Below are positions 14,002 to 25,727 of a stretch of DNA of 64,000 nt, piece after piece. A model generated the notes under the pieces. The model searched no databases and was not told where the DNA came from. It saw nothing but the letters and a program-made list of their open reading frames with translations. Numbering within the stretch: position 1 is the stretch's first letter; each line of letters starts with the position of its first letter. The position numbers and the translations under genes were made by a program. This stretch comes from Ampelomyces quisqualis (Eukaryota; Ascomycota; Dothideomycetes; Pleosporales; Phaeosphaeriaceae): the NCBI GenBank assembly GCA_018398575.1, contig JAGTXZ010000014.1, positions 2,418,001 through 2,482,000 of the forward strand, in the 5' to 3' direction.

Positions 14002-14355
14002 AAATTATAATATTATCTAAATACTATTACTAGTAAGACAAAGTTTCTCTTGTAATATAATAATATAGGTAGGTATAGTTATTAGAATTAAATTAGATAT
14101 ATATTAGAGGTATATAGAAGTGCATATTATATTAGAAATTCTAGATTAGCTATATACCTATAGGTCTTATATAGTAGGATAAGAGAAACTTATTCTATAT
14201 CTAATATAATAGGCTTATACTTATAGTAGGTGTAGTAACTAAGTTAGAGCGTTATTAAAAGGTATTTAGTACTATTCTACTAACTCTTTATATAATCTGT
14301 TACTAAGCCTTTGTAAGGTATTAGGTATAATATATATTTATATGTATTTGTTATA
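14002..14355 (-). mobile_element. Retrotransposon fragment D: inverted 5' LTR plus 54 bp leader
   Basis: 14056-14355 is an inverted copy of the A/B-family LTR. 14002-14055 corresponds to the leader that lies just inside the 5' LTR of A (compare 6172-6225). D therefore represents the 5' end of a minus-strand copy whose remainder is lost, and it abuts the 3' LTR end of fragment C directly. It is heavily RIP-mutated, to a degree similar to C. Confidence 0.8.
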
Positions 14356-14424
14356 TATATAGGTATATACGCAGGTACGTAGCTTTCTAAGGTCTAGGCT
14401 AACAAGAATTTAGAGTTATAATTA

Positions 14425-14429
14425 GTTAC
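14425..14429. repeat. Target-site duplication GTTAC (left)
   Basis: The five bases GTTAC directly before the 5' LTR of element E are repeated directly after its 3' LTR at 22262-22266. A 5 bp duplication is typical of Ty3/gypsy integration. Confidence 0.92.
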
Positions 14430-14687
14430 TGTAACAGGCTGCTGCCCAGTTAGTCCTTAGTTACAGAAAAACCTTGGCTTACTAAACCAGAACACCAAAA
14501 AGGTTCCGAACCAGAACGCTAAAAATCCTCTGGGCCAGAACACTAGAAACAGTTCTAGACTAGAGCGCCTAAACCCCTTAGTCTAGACTGCCTTAGGACT
14601 ATAAAAACCTTCTAGGTAGCAATTAGGATAAGTTACAAATTTACGTCTTTATTTCCTAGCATCTACTCTTAGAGTCTGCCCTTTACA
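14430..14687 (+). repeat. 5' LTR of element E (258 bp)
   Basis: Begins TGTAACAGGCTG and ends CCCTTTACA. Compared by eye with the 3' LTR it differs at about 22 positions, all transitions; in about 18 of them this copy has C or G and the 3' copy has T or A. Confidence 0.95.
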
Positions 14688-14699
14688 ATTAAATTTGTT

Positions 14700-17600
14700 A
14701 AACTTAACTAGGCTAAAGGGCTATTAGTAACCTCTAGTATAGAACAAGTAACTGTCCCTATAACAGTACAGGATATAATAGTATAAGCTATCCAGATAAG
14801 ACGCAACAGCGTCTCTAAGTTAGTTATTAAGGACAAGTTTAATTAGATAATTATTAACAACTTCCTAGACCTAAAAGAACAACAGATTAAGAAACAATTA
14901 CTGTTAAACAGCCTTAAGGGAACGCCTACCTAGCAGAAAGTATGCAACTCCCTAGTAGCTAGACCCTCTAATAACAAAAAAGGAAAGTCTTCTATAAGCG
15001 CAGACCTAGACTTAGTATTACTAGTAAAAAATCTGCAAAAACAAGTTGCAAGGCTTACAGCCTAAGTAACCCTAGAAACCTCTAGCTTTATACAGACTCT
15101 CTTAGAAAGCTTCCTTCTACCCTAAAAGACTTATAAAGTTTCTAACCTAGAGGCGTATAGAAGAGATTAAAAGAATTACTGCATCTTTAAGGCCTAAATA
15201 AAGTATAAACTAGAACACAACAGCGCAAGACTAGGCTCTTAAGCAGGCTATATCTTTAACTGCCTTAAAGAGTTAGCAGCTAGTGTAGCCTTGTCTTAGG
15301 TAACCTAGAACCTCTAAGGCTCTAAGGAAGAACTTTAGGACTTTCTAGACAACTAATTTAGCGATAAGCTACATAATAAAAGATTACAAAGGAAACTTTA
15401 AACAATCTAATAAAATAAATCTTCTTTCTAGAACTTTAACGCAGAGTTTATAAGGCTAGCCTACAACGCAAGCAAGAAAGATAACAAAGTAAACCTAAAA
15501 ACAAAGTACCTAAGCGCTATCTAGCTAGACCTACAAGACAGGATAATCTCTGTAAAGACTAAACCTAAATAGAGAATCTATAACCTTATAGACAAGGTAG
15601 CAATTATTAAAGAAAACTTATATAAGGCAAAACTTAGTAGTAAGCACACTAAAAGACAGAACGTTAAAGAACCTATAGATTAGGAACTTACAAGAGGACA
15701 TTCTAAGAAGACTAAGAAAAAATCTTCTAAAGAGAAGAAAGCTAAGTAGGCTACTGCAAAAGAGTAGTCTTACTAGAAACAAAACAACTTATGCCTCTAC
15801 TGCAGTAAGTTAGGACACTACGCTAGCAAATGTAAACTATTTTTACCTTTAAAACCTACTAAGGCTGTAGTAGCTAAGGCACAGGGCAAGGAAAAAGAGA
15901 ACGTGTTAAAAGACACTCTAAGCTTAGAAAACAAGTAACTCTTGTCTAAAGGCGCAGACAAGAGTATAGTAACACAACACTAAAAGAAGACAAGAGATTT
16001 TAACAATTCTAGAGGAAATAGCTAGATAGAGAACTTATTACTGTACACACTATTGTTAATAAAACAACAGTTGCTTCTATAATAATTAACACTAGGTGTC
16101 TTACCTACGCTATAACTTTAACTAAGTTTATTTGCAAGAATAAGTTAGAGCGCAAGTTAATAGCTCTAAGAGAAATTATTAAGATTGCTAGAGCCTTGTC
16201 TTAGATAAAAACAGCTGTCTAGATAAGAATTAATATTAATAGGCACAAGGAGACACTATAGGCCTATAAACTAGATAGAGACAAAGAATACAACCTAGTC
16301 CTAGGTTAACTATAGATAAACTAGCACAATGTTACTGTTGCACTAGTAAAGAAATTAATATATATCTACTCTACCTAGACATAAGTAAAAAGTTAAGAGA
16401 GAAGAAAACTTCTTTTACTACAGAGTATTACAGCAGCTGCGTACTCTACTTAGCTATAACAGGGCTAGAAAGATAAGTCTATCTGCCTTTACGCTGCGTT
16501 AATAGCAGATATCTAGAAAGCTCTAAAAACTAAGCTCTAAGTAGACTCTAGGTTAGTGCTCTTAGATTACCTAAAGAAAAAATACAAAACCTTCCTACGC
16601 AAGGAAGTAGACTAACTCCCTTTAGTAAGAGGACCTACTATTAATTATTCTATTAAGCTAGTAGAAAAAGATAGAAAGACTGTAAAGGTGCTATAGGGCC
16701 TACTATACAGCATGTTAAAGAAAGAACTTCTTATGCTCTAAAAAGAGCTTACTTCTTACCTAGACTGTAGCTTTATACAGGTAAGCTAGTTAAGCGCTTC
16801 TGCACTAGTTCTATTTGTAAAGAAGCTAAGAGAAGGCCTGCAGTTCTATGTAGACTACTAGGCCCTTAACGCAATTACAAGAAAGGACTAATACCTGCTC
16901 CTACTTATCTAAGAGACCTTAGCCTAGATTGCTAAAGCTAAATAGTTTACTAAAGTAGATGTTATCTAAGCTTTCTACAAGATTAGGATTGCTAAAGGAG
17001 ACAAATAGAAGACAGCCTTCTAGACGCGCTTTAGCCTCTATAAGTAGCTTGTAACACTCTTTAGACTTGCAAACGCTCTAAGTACGTTCTAGAGATATAT
17101 TAATTAGACACTACAAGAACACCTAGATAATTTCTGTTTAGCTTACATAAACAACGTGTTAATATACACAAGTAGGTCTAAGGCAGACTATAAGAAAAAG
17201 GTAAAGCAGGTAATCTAGAAACTTAAGGCAGCAGAGTTACACCTTAATGTAGAGAAAAGCAAGTTTAGTGTAAAGAAGACTAAATACCTTAGATTTATTA
17301 TTAAGGCTAAGAAAGGAATAAGCATAGACCCTAAGAAAGTAGCTGCTATACGTTCCTAGGAGCCCCCTAAGATAGTTAAAGGAATCTAGAGTTTTGTTAG
17401 CTTTGCTAACTTCTACTAACAGTTTATAAAAGACTTCTTAGAGCTAGCTGCTCTACTAACTAGGCTGACTAGGAAAAGCGTAGCCTTTTACTAGGGCCCT
17501 AAACAACAGATGTTCTTTAATAAGCTAAAAGAAGCTTTTATAGCAGAACTATCCTTAGCAAACTTTAATGTAGAGCTAGAGATAGTAGTAAAATGCAACG

Positions 17601-19960
17601 CCTTAGAATAGTTAACTAGAAGAGTACTATCTTAATACAGCAAGAACAGATGTTTCTAGGCTGTAGCTTACTACTTAGTAAAGAACACAGCTATAAAAGC
17701 TAACTACACTATCTACAACAAAGAGCTGTTAGCTATAGTTAAGTACTTAGAGCAGTAAAGAACTAAACTTTAGAGAGTAAAGTATTTTACTGTGCTTACA
17801 GACTACAAGAACCTAGAATACTTTGCTACTACACAACTACTAATAAAAAGACACGTCTACTAGGCAGAGTTTCTTAGCACGTTTAATGTTAGATTCTAAT
17901 ACTGCTTAAGAAACGTTAACAGTAGAGCAGATACTCTTTCTAAGAAAAAATAAGATCTCTTCTAAGGAAGAGCAGACACACAGGTACAGTCCTAGACCTT
18001 CTAATTATTTACTTCTACTTTAGAAACTAAAAACAAAGAAGACCTAGTACTTGCTACTTCCTTTGCAGCTTAGCAGGAGGATTTGCTATAACAGGGGAGG
18101 AAGAAAACAAAGTAGCTCTAAAACGTGCTTGCAGACAAAGATACTGCGTTAACTACTTTCCTCTTAGCTTAGCAGAGAGACATACTATAACAGAAGAAGG
18201 AAGAAACAGAGTTGCTCTAAAACGTGCTTGCAGACAAAGACGCTGCGTTAAGAGAAAAGAACGTTGCCTACAACTAAGGTGCTAAAAAGCTTTCTACACT
18301 AGAAGACACTCTAGATGCTACTAAAGGAACTGCAGTACTATGCAAGACTACACCTAAGCAAAGTTCTTACACAAACAAACGCTCTAAAGAACTAATAGAG
18401 CCTACTATTAAAGAATTATAGGAACAGGCTATTTGCATAAATAAAGCCTATTAATTAGCAGTTAACGCTGTTAGAATAGGACAGTAAAAATTCTTTCTGT
18501 ATCTAAGCCTAAAAGTTTTCCTAGCAGAGTATAGCTTAGATAACTTAGAACGCCTACTCTATAAAGAGTGCAAATAGGTACTAGAATGTATAAACCTGCA
18601 AACGCACATTATCTTAGAAGCACATAACTCTCTAATTACTAGGCACCTAAGTAGAGAAAATACATACGCAATATTAGTAAGAGACTACTTCTAGCTTAGA
18701 ATATTCTTAAGCATCTAGTAGTTTGTCTAGAACTGCGCAGTATGTAGCAGGTTAAAGCTCTAGAGAGAACTTAAACAAAGACTGCTACGCCTACTCCTGC
18801 TCTTAGTCTAGATATAGAAGGAATTATTAGTAGATTTTATTGTAGGCCTTCTGCTAAGCTACAGAATGTTATACTTTATAGTAGTTGCTAACTAGCTAAG
18901 TAAGAACGCAGTGCTTGTGCCTATTCTAGACCTAGAAGTTTCTACTATAGTTAAGGCATTTATTAAGCAGGTAGTTGCGTACTACTAGCTCCTAAACGCT
19001 ATAGTGTCTAACAAAAGGTTATAATTTGTAAGCAAATTCTAGACTTTACTCTGTAATAAGCTTAGAATACAAAGAAAAGTCTTAACAGCATACTACCTCT
19101 AGACAAATAGCGCTACAGAGCAAATAAATAGCATAGTAGAAGCTTACTTAAAGGCTTTTGTAAACTAAGACTAGTTAAACTAGGCTACTCTATGCCTACT
19201 AGCACAAATTGCAATAGCTAGACAGAATACAGCGTCTACAAGCGTTAGCCTATTCTTCTTCTAGCACAGGTACAATACAGACTCTATTTAGTTAGACCTA
19301 GAACAGACTACAGAGAACTAGCACTAGTCTAGTAACAATAAAAGAGCTACTGCTAAAGTAATAGTAACTAAGATAAAAGAAATAATAGACTATGTATAAG
19401 CAAAGATAGTAGAAGCATAATAAGAACAAGAACGCTAGGCTAATTGTTATAGATAGAAAGCTCTAAAACTCTGTGTAAGAGACAAAGTATAGCTCTAGTA
19501 CAGTTGCTCTATATCTAACAAAAGACTTTTAAAAAAGCTAGATTAAAAAAATAAGAAATACACAGTTATAAAGGTTATCTTCCTATACGTTATAGAGCTA
19601 AGCGTGCCTCTTAAGGTGCACCTAAGGTTCTACGTTAACTACCTCTAGCTTAATGCAAGTAATCTACTTCTATACTAGAAGTCTAATAACTAGCAACTAG
19701 AAGTAATAATAAAGAACAAAGACATAACTAATAACAAGTTCCTTGTTAATTATATCTTTACAAAATAGTAAAAGAAAAAAGAGTAAGGTATATAGCTGTA
19801 GTACCTTGTAAAATAGGTAAAATATACAGAACTAACATAAGAACTACAAGTAAACATTACTAACACTATAGCCTTTACTAAATAGCTAGATAATACTAGA
19901 ACAAAATAAGACTTAGATAGGTTGTTAGTAAAGCGCCTGCCCTTCCTAACTACTAAATAA
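14700..19960 (+). pseudogene. Decayed gag-pol of element E with C-terminal chromodomain
   Basis: Landmarks on the plus strand: a gag zinc knuckle at 15791-15832 (CLYCSKLGHYASKC, CX2CX4HX4C); a protease-like segment near 16,080-16,110; the reverse transcriptase active site at 17144-17170, where YIDD reads YINN; RNase H at about 17,560-17,940; the integrase HHCC zinc domain, with His codons near 18621 and 18644 and Cys codons near 18734 and 18743; the integrase core to about 19,560; and a chromodomain at about 19,790-19,960 with the YLVK...Y core. Expected Gln and Trp codons are TAG or TAA throughout. Length and order otherwise match a chromovirus polyprotein. In living relatives the chromodomain directs integration to marked chromatin. 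Confidence 0.85.
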
Positions 19961-22003
19961 AGCACATTAAGAGAGAAAGAAAGAAGAGAAAGAAGAATTA
20001 TAAGTATGCACAACAAGTATAAGGACAAATAACAGCGTTATGCATAAGAGAGATTAGTAGAAAAAGGATAAACTTAAGACAAGTACAAGAAGAACCTAAA
20101 GCATAAGAAATAATATAGCAGCGCACCTAGTTATGTTTAGAAACAATACCTAACGCTAAGAAGTAACTAATAAGAGGTATGCAAGGATACTATAATAGAT
20201 AGAGCCTAAGACTAAAAGCACTAGCAGAGAGTAGAGAGAGAAGAAGACGCCTATATCTATTCTATTAGCTAACCTGTAACTACTCTAGCTAGTTAACAGC
20301 TAGGACATAACTAGCAGTTAACAGTCTCTAGGCTCTAGATATAAAGAACCTAAATGCTAAATAAAAAAACTAACGCAACAATCCTACTAAGCGCCTAGAA
20401 TAACCTAGGAACAAAAAGGAAAGAGTTTAGAAGCTTAGCGTTAACAGATTAATAGCTAAAGAATGCAAGAAGAAAAGCCTAGATTAACTCTAGATATTTA
20501 GCTACTTAAGCTAGGTAATAGCTAGTTAAGACACAGTATAGCACAAATCTTTAAAGAGCCTAGAAAAACCTAGAGGAAGGGCATAGGATTCTAGTATTAA
20601 GACTGCGCTAGACTATAAAGGCTAGTAAGAATATTAGTATGCACAAGAAAAGTATAGCTATAAGAACCTATAAGCCTAAGACGTAGAGCGCATTATCTAG
20701 TCTAATGTATAAGTAGCATTAAAGAATGCAAGATTAGTTTTATAAGGTTTAGGCTTAGTAATAGGACAAAGGCAAAGACTATAAAGAAAAGTCTATTACT
20801 ATAGAAATTGCTTACAAGCGCTACACAAGAACTACAGCAAAGACACTATACGCTAGAGCCTACCTCTCTACTATTAGAGAGCATAATAGTTACTATTGCT
20901 AAATAATTAGTTTTAGCCTGCACCTTTGCGTTATACATAGGCTTTTTGCAGATATTAGACTCTATTACATTAAAGTAACAAAGCAGCCTGTTAGTAGTAC
21001 AAAGGGCGTTACTAACGTAAAAAACCTAAAAGCCTACGCTAGAAATCTGTATGTTATGCTCTTTAGCCTAATTAAATATTAGTAAAATGTACATAACGCC
21101 TTAGGAAAACAAACCCTAACAAAGAGGAAACAAATTAAGAAAAACTTACATTAGTGTAAAGCTGCTGTACGCTAGCGCTAATATTATTAAGCTTACAAAT
21201 AATAGTGTCCTGCTTAACAAGAAGCTGCTAGAAAAGCTAGTAGATATTTACTAGGACATTAACCTTGTTAACCTTGCGCGTTAGACCCTAGTAGCTAGAC
21301 TTATTGCTACTGCAAGACTTTACTTAAGCAGCCCTAAGCTTATTAACAAAGTTAGACTAGAGACTAGTAATTATATACTGCGTTAACAGCTGCTTAACCT
21401 TAAAATTGCAAGCAAGCGCGTTACAAAGCAAAATAACTATAATCTTAAAGTAATTGTTAATCTAAGAAGCTATTAAAATTAACCTAAGAAGTAAAAAAAT
21501 ATAGCAGTTAACTTACAGGCCTGTACACAATGTAAGCATTCTTGCACTAAGAGCAAGTGCTTTTACTGCAAGTAATTATACACTTAGACTTGTTACTCTT
21601 AAGCTAAGTAATAGCGCAGCCTAAATAATATAGCAGGTTAAGCTTAGCCTTAACAACAATGTCTAGTCTGTCCTATTACTAGTTAGCAACATACCTAAAC
21701 CTAGCTTAGCGCCTTAAATGTAAAACTTATAATAAAGAAGTTAGTAGCACAACGCTTAGCTAGAGAACTGTAAGAAGTGCGTAGGCTTAGCATCTTTGCA
21801 AATAATAGCACAGGCAAAAGAGATGCGTAGGCTAATAAGAAGAGTAACGCGCAAGCAATGTGTGCAAAAGGCAAGGCTAATGTAGTATGTAGTGCTACCT
21901 AAAAAAAGAAGTAAAGGTGCAGAATAACAGATCTAGGCAAGGTAATTTTTGTTTTAATATTTGCGCAGGTCTAAGCGCGCCTAGCGCTAGAGCAGAGGGA
22001 TTA
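19961..22003 (+). other. Extra 2 kb between pol and 3' LTR of element E, possible decayed third ORF
   Basis: Much of one plus-strand frame from about 20,000 to 21,960 can be followed if TAG and TAA are read as ancestral Gln or Trp. At about 21,520-21,600 it contains a cysteine cluster of the form CX2CX3CX4CX2C, unlike the gag zinc knuckle. No family was recognised. RIP also removes TGA (to TAA), so the apparent openness of the frame is weak evidence for coding. It could equally be a decayed insertion or a long 3' untranslated region. Confidence 0.4.
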
Positions 22004-22261
22004 TGTAATAGGCTACTACCTAGTTAGTCTTTAGTTACAGAAAAACCTTAGCTTACTAAACTAGAACACTAAAAAGGTTCTAAACTAGAACGCTAAAAAT
22101 CCTCTAGGCTAGAACACTAGAAACAGTTCTAGACTAGAGCGCCTAAATCCTCTAGTTTAGACTGCCTTAGGACTATAAAAACCTTCTAGGTAGCAATTAG
22201 AATAGGTTACAAATTTACGTCTTTATTTCCTAGCATCTACTCTTAGGGTCTGCCTCTTACA
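22004..22261 (+). repeat. 3' LTR of element E (258 bp)
   Basis: Begins TGTAATAGGCTA and ends CCTCTTACA, directly followed by GTTAC. Same length as the 5' LTR but with more C-to-T and G-to-A changes. Confidence 0.95.
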
Positions 22262-22266
22262 GTTAC
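22262..22266. repeat. Target-site duplication GTTAC (right)
   Basis: Repeats 14425-14429 on the other side of element E and confirms that both ends of the element are intact. Confidence 0.92.
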
Positions 22267-22605
<339 letters not shown>

Positions 22606-22930
22606 GATTTAGATATTACGTATAATAATCCTATACCTAGGTATTATATATAAGGATTCTATAATCTACTAATTTATATACTTTGTTACAGATTAATTAC
22701 TATCTAGTATTATAGATTTATAACCTAGTATTATAGAATCTATAGGTTGCTATATACGCGTTAGCCTACACATTATTTTAAATAAGTAGCTGTATACTAA
22801 TTTTACTATATTGTTTTATCTATTATAATATCTATACCTCTAACCTTACTATTACTATTACTGTTATAAGATTATATAATAGGGTAATATCTATAGCCTA
22901 TAGAATACATTCAATACAATACATTTTTCT
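22606..22930. other. AT-rich edge of the repeat island
   Basis: Low-complexity AT-rich sequence with short internal duplications such as CTAGTATTATAGA near 22,700 and 22,725. No gene. Composition changes to balanced GC at about 22,930, the right boundary of the RIP-affected block. Confidence 0.7.
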
Positions 22931-23195
22931 ATGTTAAGATGTGCTGGCTAAAGGATCCCAACGTAGAATCAGCTGCCTTGGCTGCGTTTCATTAAGCCTA
23001 AATGGGCAATGGGGGTGCGCAATAACTTCTCCCCTGTACACGCGCCATTTCTATTGCGCGATTGGATCCTGGCACCGTGTCGTGTCGTGAATCAACACAT
23101 GTATGCAGCTTAGTTATATAGGGTATACAGATTTTAGAAAATGATAGGTTCGTCTGTATATATATATGTACATGTCTCGCTCGTTGATTGCAATG

Positions 23196-25727
23196 TCATG
23201 CCCAATCCTCCTCCTCTGGCGGCGGCGGCGGCGGAATGCTGAAATCTTCCAGGCTGCCACCCACGCCAAAAGTCATTTGTGTGTTGCCATAAACGGGACT
23301 GCTCCATTCTTCGACTCTTGCCTTTGTAGGACTGGGGAAGCTGCTAGGTATGAATAGTGGCGGGGGTTTACTTGGCGATAGGACAGGTTGCGAGCTCGCG
23401 ATTTTATGGGGTGTCGTTTTATTGCTGTTGATTCGCTGCGTTCGATGCTTGCGTGGCGTCACTTCATCGATTGTGGTCGCTTGGCTCGTATAGTCGCCTG
23501 ATGGCTGCGTTTGCGTGACAGGACGTGGCGGCTTGGGCGTGGCGTGGTAGCTGAACTTGTCGTGCGCGACTTTCATGCTCGACGACTGTGGCGGACGCGC
23601 GCTGATGTATTGCGAGTAGGATGACCACTCTTCGTGAAGTTGTTGTTCTGCTTTACTGGAATGCGACTGCTGTGTTTCACGTTGCGTAGGAGGGGATTGA
23701 GGCACTTGGACGAGCTCGCCATTGAGGTCTGCGGGATGATGGAGGGCGGTCGTTGATGGCTTAGGCGTTATATGCGTGTTTTGCCGGGGAGGTGTTGGCT
23801 CTGGCTCGTCCGCTTCGTCGTCAGACGAGCCCATGATGACCATAGGTGTGGAAGGACATGTATCTTCGACGGGTTGCTGGATGATAGGCGCTGAGGAGGG
23901 GATCTGCTCAGGTACAGCAACGAATTCGCTGCTGTCGCTGACAGGCTCATGAGCCATAAGGGCAGGGTCCACATCTCCTGGTGCTGACTCTTGGTCCAAA
24001 CGTAGTGGTAGATGAGAATCATACGATTGCTCCGTCTTGATGCCAACCTGTGCTCCACGATATGGTGACTGTTCTTGAGACGGCGCTTCCTCGCCATCGA
24101 TCGTGTCTTGCTGAAAATTTACCCTGAGCTCGGGCGAAGAATCATGCTGAACTTGGTCAGACTTAGATGTGTCGAGTTTTTCCGAGGTTTCTCGGCTATG
24201 CCATGTCATATCTCGATCCTCATCGGCAGCAGCGCACACCTGGTCAATACGTTCCAGTATTGCCTGCGTGTCATCTCCAACGTCTTTGTACAGAGTAGCA
24301 TTGTCCATATTATGGATCATTGCTTGCGTATGCTCTCCAACCGTATGATCATCATTCTGGCTATCTGTCTCCAGTAACTCATCTTCCTCATCTTCCGAGT
24401 CTTGTATCACACATCTAAATTTCCTCAACGAGGGCGGGGGAAATGTTTCTTGGACCGACTCCTGGAATGTCACTTTACGTTTCGATGGCGTCTCTACAAC
24501 TGGCGTGTCATTTCCAGAACGTTCCATGAGCGGCGATCGAAGCGCCTTCGTTGGCGAAATTTGAGTAGAGAGCGGAGTGTCGGGCGGCGACTGCGAAGAA
24601 GGAATCATTCGGACACGGCGCTTTTCTGGGGTCGACAAGAGACTGAATCTGGATTTGCGATTACCCTGTCCAAGTTTTGTACGTGCTTCTGTCGCTTGGG
24701 CTCCTTGAACGCCAGAGGCTCGTTTTGGACTAAGTTTCGTTCTTGTGCTCGGAGCGTCGATGAACCGTGTTGGCTGGTAGGTCTCATCTTCGTCGCTTGC
24801 TTGGCCTTCGAAAGACTGAACCACGAGTGCAGGCACGCCAAAGTCTGCTTCAGCCCCTCGTCTTTCGCTACGTTGGCTATGTGTACCACTCAGGTCGTCA
24901 TTTCTTGCCTCTTGCGAGCAACCGCTCTTGCTCTTGTTTAGCCCTGCTCGAACAAGACGTACCGCTACTGCGTCGCCATAAGCTTGATTTTCTATCTCTT
25001 CAGCCTCAGCGTCGCTGTGTCCTTCGTCCAGATCATCATCCGATGAAAGCTCGAGTGGCCTCATGCCAGGAACCATTTGCGTCAACGTGCGTTGGTTCTT
25101 ATCCTTTGCCTTACTGCTCTGTCGTGATTTTCGCTTCACGGGCTTGAACTCTGGCTCTTCCGTGTCTGACATTGGTCGTCGCCCTTCGACTAACTGGGTC
25201 ATGGTCGACTGTCTTCTGAGTGTACGGCCTTTTCCCAACGTCCGCACGGATGAGCCAGGTGTGGCGGTGTATTCCTCCTCGGGCTCAATTTTGACCTGTT
25301 TCGAATGGCGACTCGATCTCGGCTCCGCGACCTTGCGTCTGCGTTTCGGCGTGGGATTTGCGGTCTCGACTTCGTTTTCATCAATTGTCTCCATGACATT
25401 CCTGTGCCTCTTCTTACCTCGAGCACTCGCACATTCGCCTCCGCTTTGACCCTCTTCTGCTTCCTCCTTGACGCTGATTGCGACACCACCCTCTTCTAGA
25501 TCCTCTTCATCTTCCTCGTCCGAGTCTTGCACCGTGTTGACTCGTCTAATCTTCATCTCCTCCGGCAAGAACCTCAACTGTCGCTTATCCGATCCATCTT
25601 TTACCACTTCCAGCGGCCTGCGCACCGTCCTACGTTTGTGTGGGAAGTACACTTGTTGCGGTACCTTTCTCGAGTAATAGACCTTGGAGTTTGCGTCCTG
25701 GTTACCTTTCCGCGTGCGAGGCGTCAT
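23196..25727 (-). CDS. Large disordered acidic/basic nuclear-type protein, 843 aa
   Basis: A single uninterrupted frame and the first host gene beside the repeat island. The protein starts MTPRTRKGNQDANSKVYYSR and ends in a Pro/Glu-rich tail (SIPPPPPPEEEDWA). Almost all of it is low complexity and predicted disordered: acidic runs (DSDEEDEEDLEEGG), basic nuclear-signal-like patches (PKRRRK, KKRHR), many SP/TP sites and Gln/Ser/Pro-rich stretches. Two similar segments (TMTQLVEGRRPM and TLTQMVPGMRPL) lie around residues 180-230. CVIQDSEDEED and VIMGSSDDEADE resemble SUMO-interacting motifs (hydrophobic core followed by acidic residues). No folded domain was recognised. Nuclear or chromatin location is inference from the motifs. 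That it is a real gene is supported by its length, normal GC and many in-frame codons at the edge of AT-rich DNA. Confidence 0.8.
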   Translation of the reverse strand: MTPRTRKGNQDANSKVYYSRKVPQQVYFPHKRRTVRRPLEVVKDGSDKRQLRFLPEEMKIRRVNTVQDSDEEDEEDLEEGGVAISVKEEAEEGQSGGECASARGKKRHRNVMETIDENEVETANPTPKRRRKVAEPRSSRHSKQVKIEPEEEYTATPGSSVRTLGKGRTLRRQSTMTQLVEGRRPMSDTEEPEFKPVKRKSRQSSKAKDKNQRTLTQMVPGMRPLELSSDDDLDEGHSDAEAEEIENQAYGDAVAVRLVRAGLNKSKSGCSQEARNDDLSGTHSQRSERRGAEADFGVPALVVQSFEGQASDEDETYQPTRFIDAPSTRTKLSPKRASGVQGAQATEARTKLGQGNRKSRFSLLSTPEKRRVRMIPSSQSPPDTPLSTQISPTKALRSPLMERSGNDTPVVETPSKRKVTFQESVQETFPPPSLRKFRCVIQDSEDEEDELLETDSQNDDHTVGEHTQAMIHNMDNATLYKDVGDDTQAILERIDQVCAAADEDRDMTWHSRETSEKLDTSKSDQVQHDSSPELRVNFQQDTIDGEEAPSQEQSPYRGAQVGIKTEQSYDSHLPLRLDQESAPGDVDPALMAHEPVSDSSEFVAVPEQIPSSAPIIQQPVEDTCPSTPMVIMGSSDDEADEPEPTPPRQNTHITPKPSTTALHHPADLNGELVQVPQSPPTQRETQQSHSSKAEQQLHEEWSSYSQYISARPPQSSSMKVAHDKFSYHATPKPPRPVTQTQPSGDYTSQATTIDEVTPRKHRTQRINSNKTTPHKIASSQPVLSPSKPPPLFIPSSFPSPTKARVEEWSSPVYGNTQMTFGVGGSLEDFSIPPPPPPEEEDWA

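Larger units (their letters stand above)
14430..22261 (+). mobile_element. Complete chromodomain-type Ty3/gypsy LTR retrotransposon E, RIP-inactivated
   Basis: A 7,832 bp element with two 258 bp LTRs (14430-14687 and 22004-22261), TG...CA ends and a GTTAC target duplication. Between the LTRs, gag, protease, reverse transcriptase, RNase H, integrase and a C-terminal chromodomain follow in Ty3/gypsy order. A purine-rich tract (AGAGCAGAGGGA) precedes the 3' LTR. The LTRs are unrelated to those of A-D, so this is a separate family. Every frame is destroyed by TAG and TAA codons, nearly all where Gln or Trp is expected. A roughly 2 kb segment between the chromodomain and the 3' LTR is longer than such elements usually carry. 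Confidence 0.93.

Noticed and set aside
19750..20028. A 92-codon minus-strand frame rich in Leu, Ser and Tyr.
   Set aside because: It lies antisense to the chromodomain region of element E and results from its biased composition.
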